64,000 nucleotides of DNA from an uncultured Selenomonadales bacterium. GTDB taxonomy: Bacteria > Bacillota > Negativicutes > Selenomonadales > Selenomonadaceae. Position numbers and translations under genes: made by a program. Within the stretch, counting starts at the first letter, position 1; every line of letters begins with the position of its first letter. A model generated the notes under the pieces. That model saw only the letters and a list, made by a program, of their open reading frames with translations. It made no database searches and was not told where the DNA came from. The DNA lies in assembly GCA_947307055.1 (NCBI GenBank), contig CAMZHX010000003.1, forward strand, positions 1 through 64,000, given 5' to 3'. Shown piece after piece: positions 42,272 to 52,242 of this stretch.

Positions 42272-42925
42272 ATGAAAAAGGTATTACGGTTGGCAATGGC
42301 GGCGATTTTGATAGTCGCGGGCGTGCTGACGACTAATGTTGGCTTTGCGGCGGAGGATTCCGAACAAAAAATTCAGGAAGCCACTAAAGCTATCGAAGCT
42401 AACCCGAATGACATTGAGGCCTACGTCAATCGCGGCAATGCTTACAATGAGTCTGGGAAATACGACCAGGCTATTCAAGATTTCGACAAGGCAATCGAGC
42501 TGAATCAGACTTTCCCCGAAATATATTACAATCGCGGTAACACCTACGTTAATTTGAATCAGTACGAGCGGGCGATTGAGGATTACAACAAAGCCCTTGA
42601 GCTAAATGCGAATTTTGATTTGGCGTATAACAATCGCGGTTATTCTTACATGCAGTTGAATCAATACGAGCGGGCGGTTGAGGATTTCAACAAGGCTTTG
42701 GAGCTCAAGCCGGAGGATTTTTTAGCGCATCTCAATCGCGGCAGTGCTTACGGCAATTTGAAGCAGTACGAGCAGGCGATTCAAGATTTTAGCAAGGTGA
42801 TTGAGATTGAGCCGAATTTTGCGGTTGGGTATCAACTTCGCGGGCTATGTTATCAAGCACTTAACGACAAAGAAAAAGCGCAAGCCGATTTCGACAAAGC
42901 AAAGGAACTTGGCTACAAAGGCTGA
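42272..42925 (+). CDS. Secreted tetratricopeptide repeat protein
   Basis: A 217-residue protein. A signal peptide (about 1-26, ending GFAAED) is followed by five to six TPR units (about 30-215) with the pattern AYNNRGYSYMQLNQYERAVEDFNKALEL. The second to fourth units are close to identical. It is probably periplasmic and mediates protein-protein contacts; the partner is unknown. The ATG at 42272 follows AGGAGTG. A terminator follows. Confidence 0.9.
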   Translation: MKKVLRLAMAAILIVAGVLTTNVGFAAEDSEQKIQEATKAIEANPNDIEAYVNRGNAYNESGKYDQAIQDFDKAIELNQTFPEIYYNRGNTYVNLNQYERAIEDYNKALELNANFDLAYNNRGYSYMQLNQYERAVEDFNKALELKPEDFLAHLNRGSAYGNLKQYEQAIQDFSKVIEIEPNFAVGYQLRGLCYQALNDKEKAQADFDKAKELGYKG

Positions 42926-42942
42926 TAAAAAATTTGCAAAAC

Positions 42943-42976
42943 AAAACCGACAAGGCATTAAGCCCTGCCGGTTTTT
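42943..42976 (+). terminator. Terminator of the TPR gene
   Basis: AAACCG..GGC pairs with GCC..CGGTTT with two small internal mismatches, followed by TTTT. Confidence 0.75.
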
Positions 42977-42982
42977 AAATTT

Positions 42983-43017
42983 CTAACTCCTAACTCCTAC
43001 ATCCTAACTCCTAACTA
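42983..43017 (-). repeat. Heptamer array (CTAACTC type) at the hexokinase stop codon
   Basis: Five plus-strand units: CTAACTC, CTAACTC, CTACATC, CTAACTC, CTAACTA. On the minus strand the last one supplies the TAG stop of the hexokinase gene, so the array again begins at a stop codon. Confidence 0.85.
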
Positions 43018-44315
43018 CTCTTAACCATTGCGGCGGCGATAGCTGCGCCGAGACCGGAGCCGCCGTTATCAAGAATGGTATCGACGTTTGAAGCGTCTTC
43101 GCCGAGAAGTTCCATTAAAGCTTTGGTGATATTTTCTTTCGCGTGCGGCATTTTCTCATAAACAGAGCCGTCAACCGCGACATGTTGTTTAACGATTTTG
43201 CCGGAACCGGCGCGTTGCCAAACGAGAGCTACGAACGATGCCGCGACCAATCTAGCCGAACGAATTACAATAGTTTCGGCAAGCTTTTTAACTTTTGCGA
43301 CGTCTTCAAAGTCGAGTTCGTGTCCCACTTTCGCCATAATAATATCGCTGGCTTTTGTGAGCTTTTCCGAGTCATCGAGCATTATCATCGACATATCAAC
43401 CGAAGTCAAATTGTATTGCTTGCCCTTCTCGCCTAAAAGTTCAGCAATCGCCATGCCGAAAAGCTCGCCCATGTAACGACCGGAAACCATTTTCTCGAAA
43501 CGTTGTTCGCCGGGCTTTTCGGAGCCTTCGTCGTATTCTTTATCGAAACGATTGGGCGCGAGTTTAGAGAAATTGCCGCACTCAAGGTTGAGAATCATGC
43601 CGCCGGAGCCGAAGCCGTTCGGGTCGTGAATGCTCGGTTCAAGGTAGCAAGTGTTATGCCCCGTCGCGTAAATCGAGCCAATAAAAGTATCTGGAGTTTT
43701 GTAAGCCGCGCTCAAAAGAACGGCAACAGTATCATTGAGCACCGCGACGGGTTCGACATTGCCCGCGCCGCGACGTTTGAGAGCCTCAACAAGCAAATCG
43801 TTAGCGACTTCGCCCTCAACGCCCTGCGTAGCGAATTCTTTCGTCCAGATGATGAGCCGCGCATTGTAAATATTATCCTGCGTGGACGGGAATGAGAACG
43901 TATGACCCAAATAATATTTGGTCTCGTGGTCGCCGTCGATAACTTCGTCAACAAGTTCGGCGATAAAGTCGAACATTTGCTCGGCGGTGGCGTCTTTGGC
44001 AATGTAATTGTATTCGCCGGGCACAATCAGCGGACGACCGACGCGTTTAATGATTTCGTATTTGCCGCCGCCCTCAAGTCTGATTCTGAAGACGCGAATA
44101 TTTGTTCCGCCGAAGTCCAATGCAAGATAATCGCCCTTTTCATTACCGCTGGGCAGTCCGACGTAAGATTTCAACATGCGCATTGACGACAAAGTCACGT
44201 CGCGCAGTCCAAGTTGTAAATCCTGACGGAAATTCGCTGCGATTTCGTGCAGACGCTCGCCGCCAATCGTGAACTCCGCAATAATTTCTTTGAATTGTTC
44301 CTCGTTAAACGCCAT
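43011..44315 (-). CDS. Eukaryotic-type hexokinase
   Basis: A 434-residue ATP-dependent hexokinase of the eukaryotic hexokinase fold (hexokinase_1 and _2), not the small bacterial glucokinase. ATP phosphate motif LALDFGGTNIRVF (D67), sugar-binding LGHTFSFPSTQ, catalytic LNDTVAVLL, then ATGHNTCYLE, and the adenosine-end DNGGSGLGAA. It would phosphorylate glucose or fructose released by the GH32 enzyme. The ATG at 44315 follows AAGGGGGA. It has its own promoter, and its stop codon lies inside a heptamer array. Confidence 0.9.
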   Translation of the reverse strand: MAFNEEQFKEIIAEFTIGGERLHEIAANFRQDLQLGLRDVTLSSMRMLKSYVGLPSGNEKGDYLALDFGGTNIRVFRIRLEGGGKYEIIKRVGRPLIVPGEYNYIAKDATAEQMFDFIAELVDEVIDGDHETKYYLGHTFSFPSTQDNIYNARLIIWTKEFATQGVEGEVANDLLVEALKRRGAGNVEPVAVLNDTVAVLLSAAYKTPDTFIGSIYATGHNTCYLEPSIHDPNGFGSGGMILNLECGNFSKLAPNRFDKEYDEGSEKPGEQRFEKMVSGRYMGELFGMAIAELLGEKGKQYNLTSVDMSMIMLDDSEKLTKASDIIMAKVGHELDFEDVAKVKKLAETIVIRSARLVAASFVALVWQRAGSGKIVKQHVAVDGSVYEKMPHAKENITKALMELLGEDASNVDTILDNGGSGLGAAIAAAMVKSS

Positions 44316-44351
44316 TAAGAATTCCCCCTTAACACTCAAAAAAATTTCCCA

Positions 44352-44371
44352 CGTGCGAATTATATCACACG
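44352..44371. promoter_or_regulatory. Palindrome over the hexokinase -10 box
   Basis: CGTGCGA and TCACACG flank ATTATA (one mismatch); on the minus strand the centre reads TATAAT, the presumed -10 box. A protein bound here would block the promoter. The -35 box is weak. Confidence 0.45.
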
Positions 44372-44394
44372 CAGGAAAAATTTTAATACCGTTT

Positions 44395-45207
44395 TCAAAA
44401 TATTTTTTCGATAGCCGCCGCCACGCCGTCCGAATCGTTATCGAGCGTCACGAAGTCGGCTAGGCTTTTAATTTCGTCGGAGGCATTACCCATAGCGACC
44501 GCAAGTCCTGCCGTTTGCAAAATTTCTTTATCGTTATCGGCGTCGCCAATCGCAACGGTCTCGGCGAGGTCAAGCTTCAAAAATTCGCAAAGCTCGCGAA
44601 GTCCTGAAGCTTTAGTGACATTTGCGGGCGACACTTCGAGATTTTGCGCCTCGGCGTAGGAAATGGAGAGATTCAATTTGTTTATGAGCTCAAAATTTCT
44701 ATCGCGGGAAGTTTTATCGCGGTGATAAAGATTGACTTTGACGACTTGACCGGGGTGCTCGTGAACGTATCTTTTGAAATCGTCGCAACGGGTGCAAACG
44801 CGCTCGAACATGCTTTGATAAATCGCCATATCGAACGCCGCCATATTTTGAATATCATCTTCGCGGGCAATCGATTCGCGCACCGTATGCAGATGAATCA
44901 TCGCGTTTTCTTCCAAGCCGAAATCAATCAGTTTTAAAATCGTTTGCTCGTCGACCGCGTTAATTTTAATCGGCTTATCGTTTATGAAGTCGTAAACCAA
45001 GCCGCCGCTGATTAAAATCCCGTAATGCATATTCCTGAGGTCGTCGCGATATTCGCTGAGTTCGGCGAGCCCGCGTCCAGTACTCACCACGACATAAACG
45101 CCGCGACTTATAAGATTATCGATTGCAACTTTGGTACGCGGCGAAATTTTCTTATCAGAATTCAGAGCCGTCCCGTCCATGTCGACGGCCAATAATTTGT
45201 ACTTCAT
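44395..45207 (-). CDS. Cof-type HAD-IIB phosphatase
   Basis: A 270-residue haloacid-dehalogenase-type phosphatase of the Cof/YidA class, acting on sugar phosphates or related small molecules. Motif I is AVDMDGTALNSD, motif II VVVSTGRG, the lysine is in VTKASGLREL and motif IV is AIGDADNDKEIL. The IIB cap lies between motifs II and III. It starts 15 bases after gyrA in the same direction. Confidence 0.9.
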   Translation of the reverse strand: MKYKLLAVDMDGTALNSDKKISPRTKVAIDNLISRGVYVVVSTGRGLAELSEYRDDLRNMHYGILISGGLVYDFINDKPIKINAVDEQTILKLIDFGLEENAMIHLHTVRESIAREDDIQNMAAFDMAIYQSMFERVCTRCDDFKRYVHEHPGQVVKVNLYHRDKTSRDRNFELINKLNLSISYAEAQNLEVSPANVTKASGLRELCEFLKLDLAETVAIGDADNDKEILQTAGLAVAMGNASDEIKSLADFVTLDNDSDGVAAAIEKIF

Positions 45208-45222
45208 TTTAATTCCTCAACT

Positions 45223-47664
45223 TCAATCATTTTTCAAAGTGACGGTCGCCAGCGCGGCAACTCGGTCATCTTCCTTAGTCTTCATGAGTATGACGCCTTG
45301 AGTATTGCGTCCGCGCAGACCGATATCGTCAATGCTCGTGCGAATCACAAAACCTTCCGTCGTTATCAGGAAAAGTTCCTGTTCGGGCGTGACGACTTTT
45401 ATCCCGACGACTTCGCCGGTCTTATCGGTGACTTTCATATTGATAATGCCGATACCACCGCGACTTTGTGCGCGATATTCTTCGGTGGGCGTGCGCTTGC
45501 CGATTCCCTCCGCGCTGACCGTCAACACTTCCGCGCCGCGCCTTAGCTTATCCATGCCGATAACGCGGTCGCCCTTCTTGAGTTTTATGCCGTGAACGCC
45601 GCGAGCACTTCTGCCCATCGAGCGGACTTCTTCTTCGGCGAAGGCAATCGCTTTACCTTGCGCGGTGCCGAGTATAATATATTGCTCGCCCTCCGTGAAC
45701 TTGACGCCGATAAGTTCGTCGTCCTTGTCTAGGTTGATAGCCAACATGCCGCGTTTCATCATCGAACTAAATTCGGACAGCTGCGTTTTCTTGACGATAC
45801 CTTTTTTAGTCGCCATGAAAAGATAGCGCGTCGGGTCGAATTCGCGAACTTTAATGAGCGCGGTAATTTTTTCGCCCTGTTCGATTTGCAAAAGATTGCT
45901 GATATGCACGCCCTTAGTAGCGCGTCCCGACTCGGCGATTTGGTAAGCTTTGAGGTGGAAGACTTTGCCCTTGTTCGTGAAAAATAAAATTGTGTGGTGC
46001 GTCGTGGTAATCAAAATCTGCTCGACGAAATCTTCTTCCTTAGTCGCCATACCGGTTACGCCGATACCGCCGCGCTTTTGTTTTTTGTAGGCGGTCAAGC
46101 CAATGCGTTTGACGTAGCCGCCGTGCGTGAGCGTAATAACAATGTCGTCGTCGTCAATCAAGTCTTCTGCCTCGAAAGCGTTCAGCTCTTCGGCGACAAT
46201 TTCTGTGCGGCGTTCGTCGTTGAATTTTTCCTTGACCGCGCTCAACTCGTCCTTGATAATCTGCAGAATCAAATTTTCGTCGGCGAGAATCTCTTCAAAC
46301 TTTTTAATCGCGGCGAGGACGGATTTATATTCACTCTCTATTTTATCGCGTTCAAGGCCGGTGAGTTTCTGCAGTCGCAAATCCAAAATCGCTTGAGCTT
46401 GCGCGTCGCTGAAGTCGAAAGCTTTAATAAGCTCTGACTTAGCGTCATTGACGGAAGAACTTTCGCGGACAATTTTTATGACGCTGTCGAGATTTTTAAC
46501 GGCGGTAGTCAAGCCCTCCAGAATGTGAGCGCGAGCTTTCGCCTTAGCCAAATCAAATTTCGTGCGCCGCGTTATGACTTCTTCCTGATGCTTTATGTAG
46601 TAGCTGAGAATTTCTTTGAGGTTGAGGATTTGAGGCTTGCCGTTGACGAGCGCGAGCATTGTGACGCCGAATGTGTCTTGCAACTGCGTATGTTTGAACA
46701 GTTGATTCAAGATAATTTGCGGGGTGACATCGCGGCGCAAGTCGATTGCGATTCTCATACCTTCGCGGTCTGATTCGTCGCGCAAATCGGTTATGCCCTC
46801 GATAGTTTTATCGCGGACGAGGTCGGCAATTTTTTCGATAAGTCGCGCCTTGTTGACTTGATAGGGCAGTTCAGTAACGACGATACGCGATTTACCGTTT
46901 TGAATTTTTTCAATCGAGGTGCGTGCGCGCATTCTAATAGTGCCGCGTCCGGTGCGATAGGCGTCGAGAATTCCTTCCCTGCCAATAATCAAGCCGGCGG
47001 TCGGGAAGTCGGGTCCGTGAACAATTCTTATCAAGCTCTCGACAGTCGCGTCGGGGTTGTCGATAAGATAAAGCGTCGCGTCGATAACCTCGCCGATATT
47101 ATGCGGTGGAATGTTGGTAGCCATAGCGACCGCGATACCCGAAGTGCCGTTGACTAAAAGCTGTGGGAATTTGGCGGGCAGGACGGACGGTTCCTTTAGC
47201 GATTCGTCGTAATTGGGCACGAAGTCGACAGTTTCCTTGTCGATGTCTTGGAGCATAAGCTCGGAAATTTTTGACATGCGGACTTCGGTATAACGCATAG
47301 CGGCGGCTGGGTCACCATCGACTGAACCGAAATTGCCGTGCCCGTCGGCGAGCAGGTAGCGCATAGAAAAATCCTGCGCCATACGGACAATCGCGTCATA
47401 AACGGAGCTATCGCCGTGCGGGTGGTATTTACCTAAAACCTCACCGACGATACGCGCCGATTTTTTATAGGGCTTTGAACTTGTCATGCCGGCTTCCTGC
47501 ATCGCGTATAAAATTCTGCGGTGCACGGGCTTTAAGCCGTCGCGGACATCGGGCAGAGCTCGCGATACGATTACCGACATTGCATAATCTATGTATGAAA
47601 ATTTCATCTCGTGTTCGAGATTGACCGGGATTATTTTCCCTTGACCAAAATCTAATTCTTGCAC
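45223..47664 (-). CDS. gyrA: DNA gyrase subunit A
   Basis: DNA-cleaving subunit of gyrase, 813 residues. Catalytic tyrosine Y125 is in [10 protein letters not shown]. The quinolone-resistance region reads [17 protein letters not shown]: the positions equal to E. coli S83 and D87 are Ser (S86) and Asp (D90), the wild-type state. The C-terminal six-bladed domain has repeated GxxKxx motifs and the GyrA box (QKRGGIG). The start is GTG, after GAGGTGACACA. Unusually it follows ndk, not gyrB, with a heptamer hairpin between. Confidence 0.97.
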   Translation of the reverse strand: MQELDFGQGKIIPVNLEHEMKFSYIDYAMSVIVSRALPDVRDGLKPVHRRILYAMQEAGMTSSKPYKKSARIVGEVLGKYHPHGDSSVYDAIVRMAQDFSMRYLLADGHGNFGSVDGDPAAAMRYTEVRMSKISELMLQDIDKETVDFVPNYDESLKEPSVLPAKFPQLLVNGTSGIAVAMATNIPPHNIGEVIDATLYLIDNPDATVESLIRIVHGPDFPTAGLIIGREGILDAYRTGRGTIRMRARTSIEKIQNGKSRIVVTELPYQVNKARLIEKIADLVRDKTIEGITDLRDESDREGMRIAIDLRRDVTPQIILNQLFKHTQLQDTFGVTMLALVNGKPQILNLKEILSYYIKHQEEVITRRTKFDLAKAKARAHILEGLTTAVKNLDSVIKIVRESSSVNDAKSELIKAFDFSDAQAQAILDLRLQKLTGLERDKIESEYKSVLAAIKKFEEILADENLILQIIKDELSAVKEKFNDERRTEIVAEELNAFEAEDLIDDDDIVITLTHGGYVKRIGLTAYKKQKRGGIGVTGMATKEEDFVEQILITTTHHTILFFTNKGKVFHLKAYQIAESGRATKGVHISNLLQIEQGEKITALIKVREFDPTRYLFMATKKGIVKKTQLSEFSSMMKRGMLAINLDKDDELIGVKFTEGEQYIILGTAQGKAIAFAEEEVRSMGRSARGVHGIKLKKGDRVIGMDKLRRGAEVLTVSAEGIGKRTPTEEYRAQSRGGIGIINMKVTDKTGEVVGIKVVTPEQELFLITTEGFVIRTSIDDIGLRGRNTQGVILMKTKEDDRVAALATVTLKND

Positions 47665-47680
47665 TGTGTCACCTCATTTA

Positions 47681-47763
47681 AGGGAAAAGGGGAATGGGAG
47701 AAGGGAGAAGTAGGGAAAATTAGGGAAAAGACTTTTCCCATTTCCCTTTTCCCTTTTCCCTTC
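47681..47763 (-). repeat. Heptamer inverted-repeat element, ndk-gyrA junction
   Basis: On the minus strand it begins directly at the TGA of ndk with GAAGGGAAAAGGG-type units, then TTTTCCC, TTCTCCC and related units up to the leader of gyrA. It is the longest of the GGGAAAA-type copies. Confidence 0.88.
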
Positions 47764-48177
47764 TCAAAATATTTCGCACTCGCTGAAGAAGATAGGAATT
47801 TCACGCGCAGCACTCGCCGAACTATCGGAGGCGTGCACAGCATTTTTAGTTTTGTCTTGCGCGTAGAGTTTTCTAATCGTACCTTCGGCGGCCTCAGTAG
47901 GATTCGTCGCGCCGTTAAGCTCGCGAACTTTTTTAATCACGTCGTCGCCGGTCAAAACGACAGCCATAATCGGCGCACTCGTCATGAACTCGACCAGCGC
48001 GGGATAATATGAACGTCCGATATGTTCAACGTAATGTTTTGCGGCGACCGATTCTGTCATCATCATAACTTTTGCCGCCAAAATTTTAAAGCCTGCGTCC
48101 TCGTAAATTTTGAGGATTGCGCCCGCGTGATTTCTCCCGAAGGCGTCCGGCTTAATCAGCACCAATGTTTTTTCCAT
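47764..48177 (-). CDS. ndk: Nucleoside diphosphate kinase
   Basis: Transfers the gamma phosphate between nucleoside triphosphates and diphosphates, via the phosphohistidine H115 in NAVHASDS. It is 137 residues, the normal length. It starts with TLVLIKPDAF and has RGxIG-like and NPTEAAEGTIR motifs. The ATG follows AAAGGAG. The gene shares a divergent promoter region with rfbC. Confidence 0.95.
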   Translation of the reverse strand: MEKTLVLIKPDAFGRNHAGAILKIYEDAGFKILAAKVMMMTESVAAKHYVEHIGRSYYPALVEFMTSAPIMAVVLTGDDVIKKVRELNGATNPTEAAEGTIRKLYAQDKTKNAVHASDSSASAAREIPIFFSECEIF

Positions 48178-48205
48178 TGAGAATTCTCCTTTCGTAATCG
48201 TTTAT

Positions 48206-48234
48206 AATATACGCCGTCCTTGCTTGACGGTCAA
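48206..48234 (-). promoter_or_regulatory. ndk promoter
   Basis: On the minus strand TTGACC (48234-48229), a 17-bp spacer and TATATT (48211-48206). Confidence 0.6.
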
Positions 48235-48252
48235 CAGCAAAAAGGCTAAACT
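48224..48252 (+). promoter_or_regulatory. rfbC promoter, sharing a palindromic -35 with ndk
   Basis: TTGACG at 48224-48229, a 17-bp spacer and TAAACT at 48247-48252. The palindrome TTGACGGTCAA (48224-48234) provides the -35 box of both divergent promoters, so the two cannot be bound by polymerase at once. Confidence 0.6.
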
Positions 48253-48283
48253 GCAAGCGACTAAATTTTTGGAGGAAAATTTT

Positions 48284-48841
48284 ATGCAAGTGACTAAGAC
48301 AGCTTTGGAAGGCGTTTTGATTTTGGAACCGAAAGTTTTCGGCGATGCTCGCGGCTGGTTTATGGAGACTTGGTCGGCTCGCAAAATGGAGGCGGCTGGC
48401 TTGAACTTTAATTTCGTGCAGGACAATCAATCCTACTCCGCGCACAAGGGGACACTTCGCGGCCTGCACTACCAGACGGCTCCTTTTGCTCAAGCTAAAT
48501 TGGTTCGCTGCACGCGCGGCAAACTTTTGGACGTAGCCGTTGACATTCGCGAAGGCTCGGAGACTTTTGCGAAGTGGGTTGCCGTCGAACTCACCGCCGA
48601 AAATAAAAAGCAGTTGCTGATTCCTCGCGGATTCGCTCATGCTTTCTTGACGTTGACTGATGATGTCGAGATTCAATACAAAGCGGATAATTTTTACGCG
48701 CCAAATTGCGACGGGAATATTGTTTGGAACGACGCCGAAATTAAAATTGATTGGCCATTCGCGCCGACGATTTTAGCCGATAAAGATGCTAAAGCTCCGA
48801 CGCTTCGCGAACGTTTGGAGCGTAATGAATTGAGATTTTGA
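48284..48841 (+). CDS. rfbC: dTDP-4-dehydrorhamnose 3,5-epimerase
   Basis: Third enzyme of dTDP-L-rhamnose synthesis, 185 residues. Motifs are DARGWFMETW, GTLRGLHYQ (catalytic H62), VDIREGS and FAHAFLTLTDD. The ATG at 48284 follows GGAGG. The other rhamnose genes (rfbA, B, D) are not in the window; addA overlaps immediately after. Confidence 0.93.
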   Translation: MQVTKTALEGVLILEPKVFGDARGWFMETWSARKMEAAGLNFNFVQDNQSYSAHKGTLRGLHYQTAPFAQAKLVRCTRGKLLDVAVDIREGSETFAKWVAVELTAENKKQLLIPRGFAHAFLTLTDDVEIQYKADNFYAPNCDGNIVWNDAEIKIDWPFAPTILADKDAKAPTLRERLERNELRF

Positions 48842-48843
48842 TT

Positions 48844-51800
48844 ATGGAACTGACTAAGGAACAGCGAGCGGCGGTCGAGATTCGCGGCGAAAATTTATTG
48901 ATAGCGGCGGCGGCGGGTTCGGGCAAAACGCATACGTTGACAGAACGCGTCGTGAGCTTGATTGAGGAAAATTTTTGCGAAGTCGACGAAATGTTAATCA
49001 TGACGTTCACGAATGCCGCCGCGCAAGAAATGCGCTCGCGAATACAAGCGCGACTGTCCGAACGACTTCAAAGCGAACTCGACACCCAAAATCAAACGCG
49101 ACTCGAAAAACAAATCATACTTTTGAGCGGCGCGCAAATCTCGACGTTCGATTCATTTTGCCAATCGGTATTGCGCAGAAATTTTTCGCGAATCGACCTG
49201 GACCCGAAATTCCGCACGGCAGAAACTAACGAGCTTGAGATTTTAAAACGGGAAGTCATCGAGGATTTGTTCGAGGAGAATTACGCGAGCGGCAGCGCGA
49301 CTTTTAAAAATTTCGCGGACGCATTTGGCGGCACGGTTCACGGCGACGACGAAATTCACAACATGATTATCGACCTGCATAATTTTTCGCTGAGCACGCC
49401 TTATCCGGACAAGTGGCTTGATTCACTCGCCGCGCCCTATAATTTGCCCGAAACTGCGCGGCTCGAAGATTCAGCTTGGTTTAAAGAAATTATCGCGCCG
49501 CATATCGCCGAGACGCTCGACAAAATTTTCGACAACTGCGCGGAAGCTCAAGCTCTTGCCGATCAAAATAAAATCACAGTCAAAGCCGTTACCGAAGACG
49601 CTCAACAACTCGACGGCTTAAAAAGTGCTCGCGGCGATTGGGATAAACTTTACGACGCGATTTGGGCAATGACTTTCAAAAGGTACAACGCTGGCAAGGG
49701 CGACCCGCTTATCAAGGACGCGATTAAAAATTTGCGCGACGATTACAAAGCGAAGATTATTTCCCTGCGCGATAATTATTTCCTTGCGCCCGAAGCCGAA
49801 ATGATTGCCCATGTCCGCGAACTTTTCGAGCCGATTAGCGAATTGATTCGCGTGACGAAAAGTTTTGCGCAGAAATTTGCCGAAGCTAAGCGCGAGCGCG
49901 GCATAATCGATTTCGCTGACATGGAGCATTTCGCGCTGAAAATTTTCGACGACGCCCCCGAAGTCGCCGCCGCCTACCGCAATAAATTTAAATTCATCAT
50001 GGTCGACGAGTACCAAGACACTAACGGCGTGCAGGAGGCGATTATACAAAAAATTTCGCGCGGCGATAATCTGTTTTGCGTCGGCGATGTCAAGCAGTCA
50101 ATTTACCGTTTCCGCCTCGTCGATTCCGCTAACTTCAAGGACAAAATGACTTCCTATCACTGTATCAACCTCTCGAAAAATTTCCGCAGTCGCGAAAAAA
50201 TTATCAGCGCGGTCAACGAGATTTTCAAGCGGCTCATGAACAAGCAGGCGACCGAAATTGCTTACGACGCGGCGGCGCAACTCCAATTCGGCGCGAGCTA
50301 CGAGACCGGCGAAAATTACTTCGACGAACGCCCCGAATTTTTCTACATCAAGAACGAAAAAAATCCCGACGATGACAGCAAGGCTATCGAACTGGAAATG
50401 CGCTTTATCGCGGGCAAAATTCATGAGGTGATTGCCTCGAAAAAACTCGTGCGCGACGGCGATAAATATCGTCAAGTTCAATTTAAGGACATTGTTATTT
50501 TGCACCGCTCGCCCAAAACTCAAGCCGCTGATATCCTCGACACGCTGAAAAAATTTGGCGTGCCCGCCTACGTCCCCGACGAAGAAAATTATTTCCAGGC
50601 GACTGAAATTCAAGTTGTCATGAGCCTGTTGCAACTGCTCGACAACGTCCGCCAAGATATTCCGCTTGCGGCCGTCATGCTCAGTCCGATTGGAAATTTC
50701 ACCGCCGAAGAACTCGCCGAAATCAAAATCGCTAATCCCGACACCGATTTTTATACGGCGGTCAGTCTCGGCTCGGATAAGTGCAAAAAATTTCTGGCGC
50801 AAATAAATCTTTGGCGCGAGGCGGCTCGACAAATGGGCGTGCCCGAACTTTTGAGCGCACTTTATCGCGAGACGGGCTATTATGATTTTGTCGGCAGGGA
50901 AATTCGCGGCGACGCTCGGCAGGCAAATTTGCGAATTCTGATTGACCGCGCCAAAACTTTTGAATCGAATAATGCTCGCGGTCTGTCCAGGTTTATCGAG
51001 TTCATTAAAAAAATTCGCGACATCTCAAGGGATTTGCCGGTCGCGACGACTTTGGGCGAAAATCAAAACGTCGTGCGCGTCGTCACGATTCACAAGAGCA
51101 AAGGCCTTGAATATCCTGTGGTATTCGTGGCGGGCATTGGCAAGGGCTTCAACAAGGACGACTACACCGGCAAAAATCTTTTCATGCACCGCGACTACGG
51201 GATTGGAGCGCACAGGACGCCGACGGGTTCCCAGTTGAAAGTCAAAACTTTAGCGACGCAAGCAGTATCACGGAAAATCAAAGAGGAATCGCTCGCCGAA
51301 GAATTGCGGCTTTTATATGTGGCGTTGACGCGGGCGAAAGAAAAATTATTTCTAGTCGGGACGACTTACAAGGGCACGCTAGAAAAATTGCAACCGGTCG
51401 ACGCGCCGAGCGATTACGAAATATTATCGGCGGGGAAATTTATGGATTGGCTGTTGCCGATAAAAGACGCGCTAAGCCCCGTGATTGATTCGCGGCTGGT
51501 GACGACGGAAGAAATTTCGCAGATAGCAGAACAATCGCTCGACGAGGCGCTGGAGAAAATCGCGCAAGCTCCAGAAAAATTTTCATCAACGCCATTATCC
51601 AAAATCCCGGCGAAACTTTCAGTCACCGAACTCAAACGACGCGCCGAAGAAGATGAGCCGCCTCAACTTGTCGACAATGCGGCGAAAAAATTTATCTACC
51701 GGCGACCGGACTTCATGCAGAAAAAAGAATTGTCCGGTGCGGAATTCGGCTCGCTCATGCATAAAGTCATGCAGAGTTTGAACTTGAGCGGCGACTTGTC

Positions 51801-52224
51801 AGCAAAAGGAATCTCCGCGCAAATTGACGAACTCGCACGCCGCGAAGTCATTTCAAAAGAACACGTTAAACTAATCAAGCCGGAAAAGGTCGCGAAATTT
51901 TTTACAAGCGCACTCGGTCAACGACTGGTCAAGGCGCAGGAAATTTATCGCGAGTTGCCATTCAGCCGACTCATTGACGCGCAGAAATTTTTCCACGTCG
52001 ACGAGAAAATTTTCATACAAGGGATAATCGATTTGCTATTCAGAGACGCGGCAGGGAATTGGATTCTGCTAGACTACAAAACCGACCGCGACTCGGAAAA
52101 TATCGGCGAACGCTACAAAATTCAAATTGAACTTTACGCGGCGGCGGTCGAGGCTTTGCTGAAAATAAACGTCGCCGAAAAATATTTGTATCTGCTGAAC
52201 GGCGGAAAGCTTATCAACATGTAA
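48844..52224 (+). CDS. addA: AddA-type helicase-nuclease subunit
   Basis: A 1126-residue UvrD-type helicase with a C-terminal RecB nuclease domain; the AddA subunit processes double-strand breaks up to a Chi sequence. Walker A is AAAAGSGKT (residues 21-29), motif II VDEYQDTN, then GDVKQSIYRFR, VVTIHKSKGLEYPVVFV and LLYVALTRAKEKL. The nuclease motif is WILLDYKTDRD. The partner gene addB usually lies directly upstream, but here rfbC is there. The ATG at 48844 is preferred to TTG at 48838. Confidence 0.93.
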   Translation: MELTKEQRAAVEIRGENLLIAAAAGSGKTHTLTERVVSLIEENFCEVDEMLIMTFTNAAAQEMRSRIQARLSERLQSELDTQNQTRLEKQIILLSGAQISTFDSFCQSVLRRNFSRIDLDPKFRTAETNELEILKREVIEDLFEENYASGSATFKNFADAFGGTVHGDDEIHNMIIDLHNFSLSTPYPDKWLDSLAAPYNLPETARLEDSAWFKEIIAPHIAETLDKIFDNCAEAQALADQNKITVKAVTEDAQQLDGLKSARGDWDKLYDAIWAMTFKRYNAGKGDPLIKDAIKNLRDDYKAKIISLRDNYFLAPEAEMIAHVRELFEPISELIRVTKSFAQKFAEAKRERGIIDFADMEHFALKIFDDAPEVAAAYRNKFKFIMVDEYQDTNGVQEAIIQKISRGDNLFCVGDVKQSIYRFRLVDSANFKDKMTSYHCINLSKNFRSREKIISAVNEIFKRLMNKQATEIAYDAAAQLQFGASYETGENYFDERPEFFYIKNEKNPDDDSKAIELEMRFIAGKIHEVIASKKLVRDGDKYRQVQFKDIVILHRSPKTQAADILDTLKKFGVPAYVPDEENYFQATEIQVVMSLLQLLDNVRQDIPLAAVMLSPIGNFTAEELAEIKIANPDTDFYTAVSLGSDKCKKFLAQINLWREAARQMGVPELLSALYRETGYYDFVGREIRGDARQANLRILIDRAKTFESNNARGLSRFIEFIKKIRDISRDLPVATTLGENQNVVRVVTIHKSKGLEYPVVFVAGIGKGFNKDDYTGKNLFMHRDYGIGAHRTPTGSQLKVKTLATQAVSRKIKEESLAEELRLLYVALTRAKEKLFLVGTTYKGTLEKLQPVDAPSDYEILSAGKFMDWLLPIKDALSPVIDSRLVTTEEISQIAEQSLDEALEKIAQAPEKFSSTPLSKIPAKLSVTELKRRAEEDEPPQLVDNAAKKFIYRRPDFMQKKELSGAEFGSLMHKVMQSLNLSGDLSAKGISAQIDELARREVISKEHVKLIKPEKVAKFFTSALGQRLVKAQEIYRELPFSRLIDAQKFFHVDEKIFIQGIIDLLFRDAAGNWILLDYKTDRDSENIGERYKIQIELYAAAVEALLKINVAEKYLYLLNGGKLINM

Positions 52225-52242
52225 CGATTAGGAGGAAATTTT

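Noticed and set aside
45223-47664. Quinolone-resistance change in GyrA
   Set aside because: The key positions are Ser and Asp ([10 protein letters not shown]), the wild-type state.
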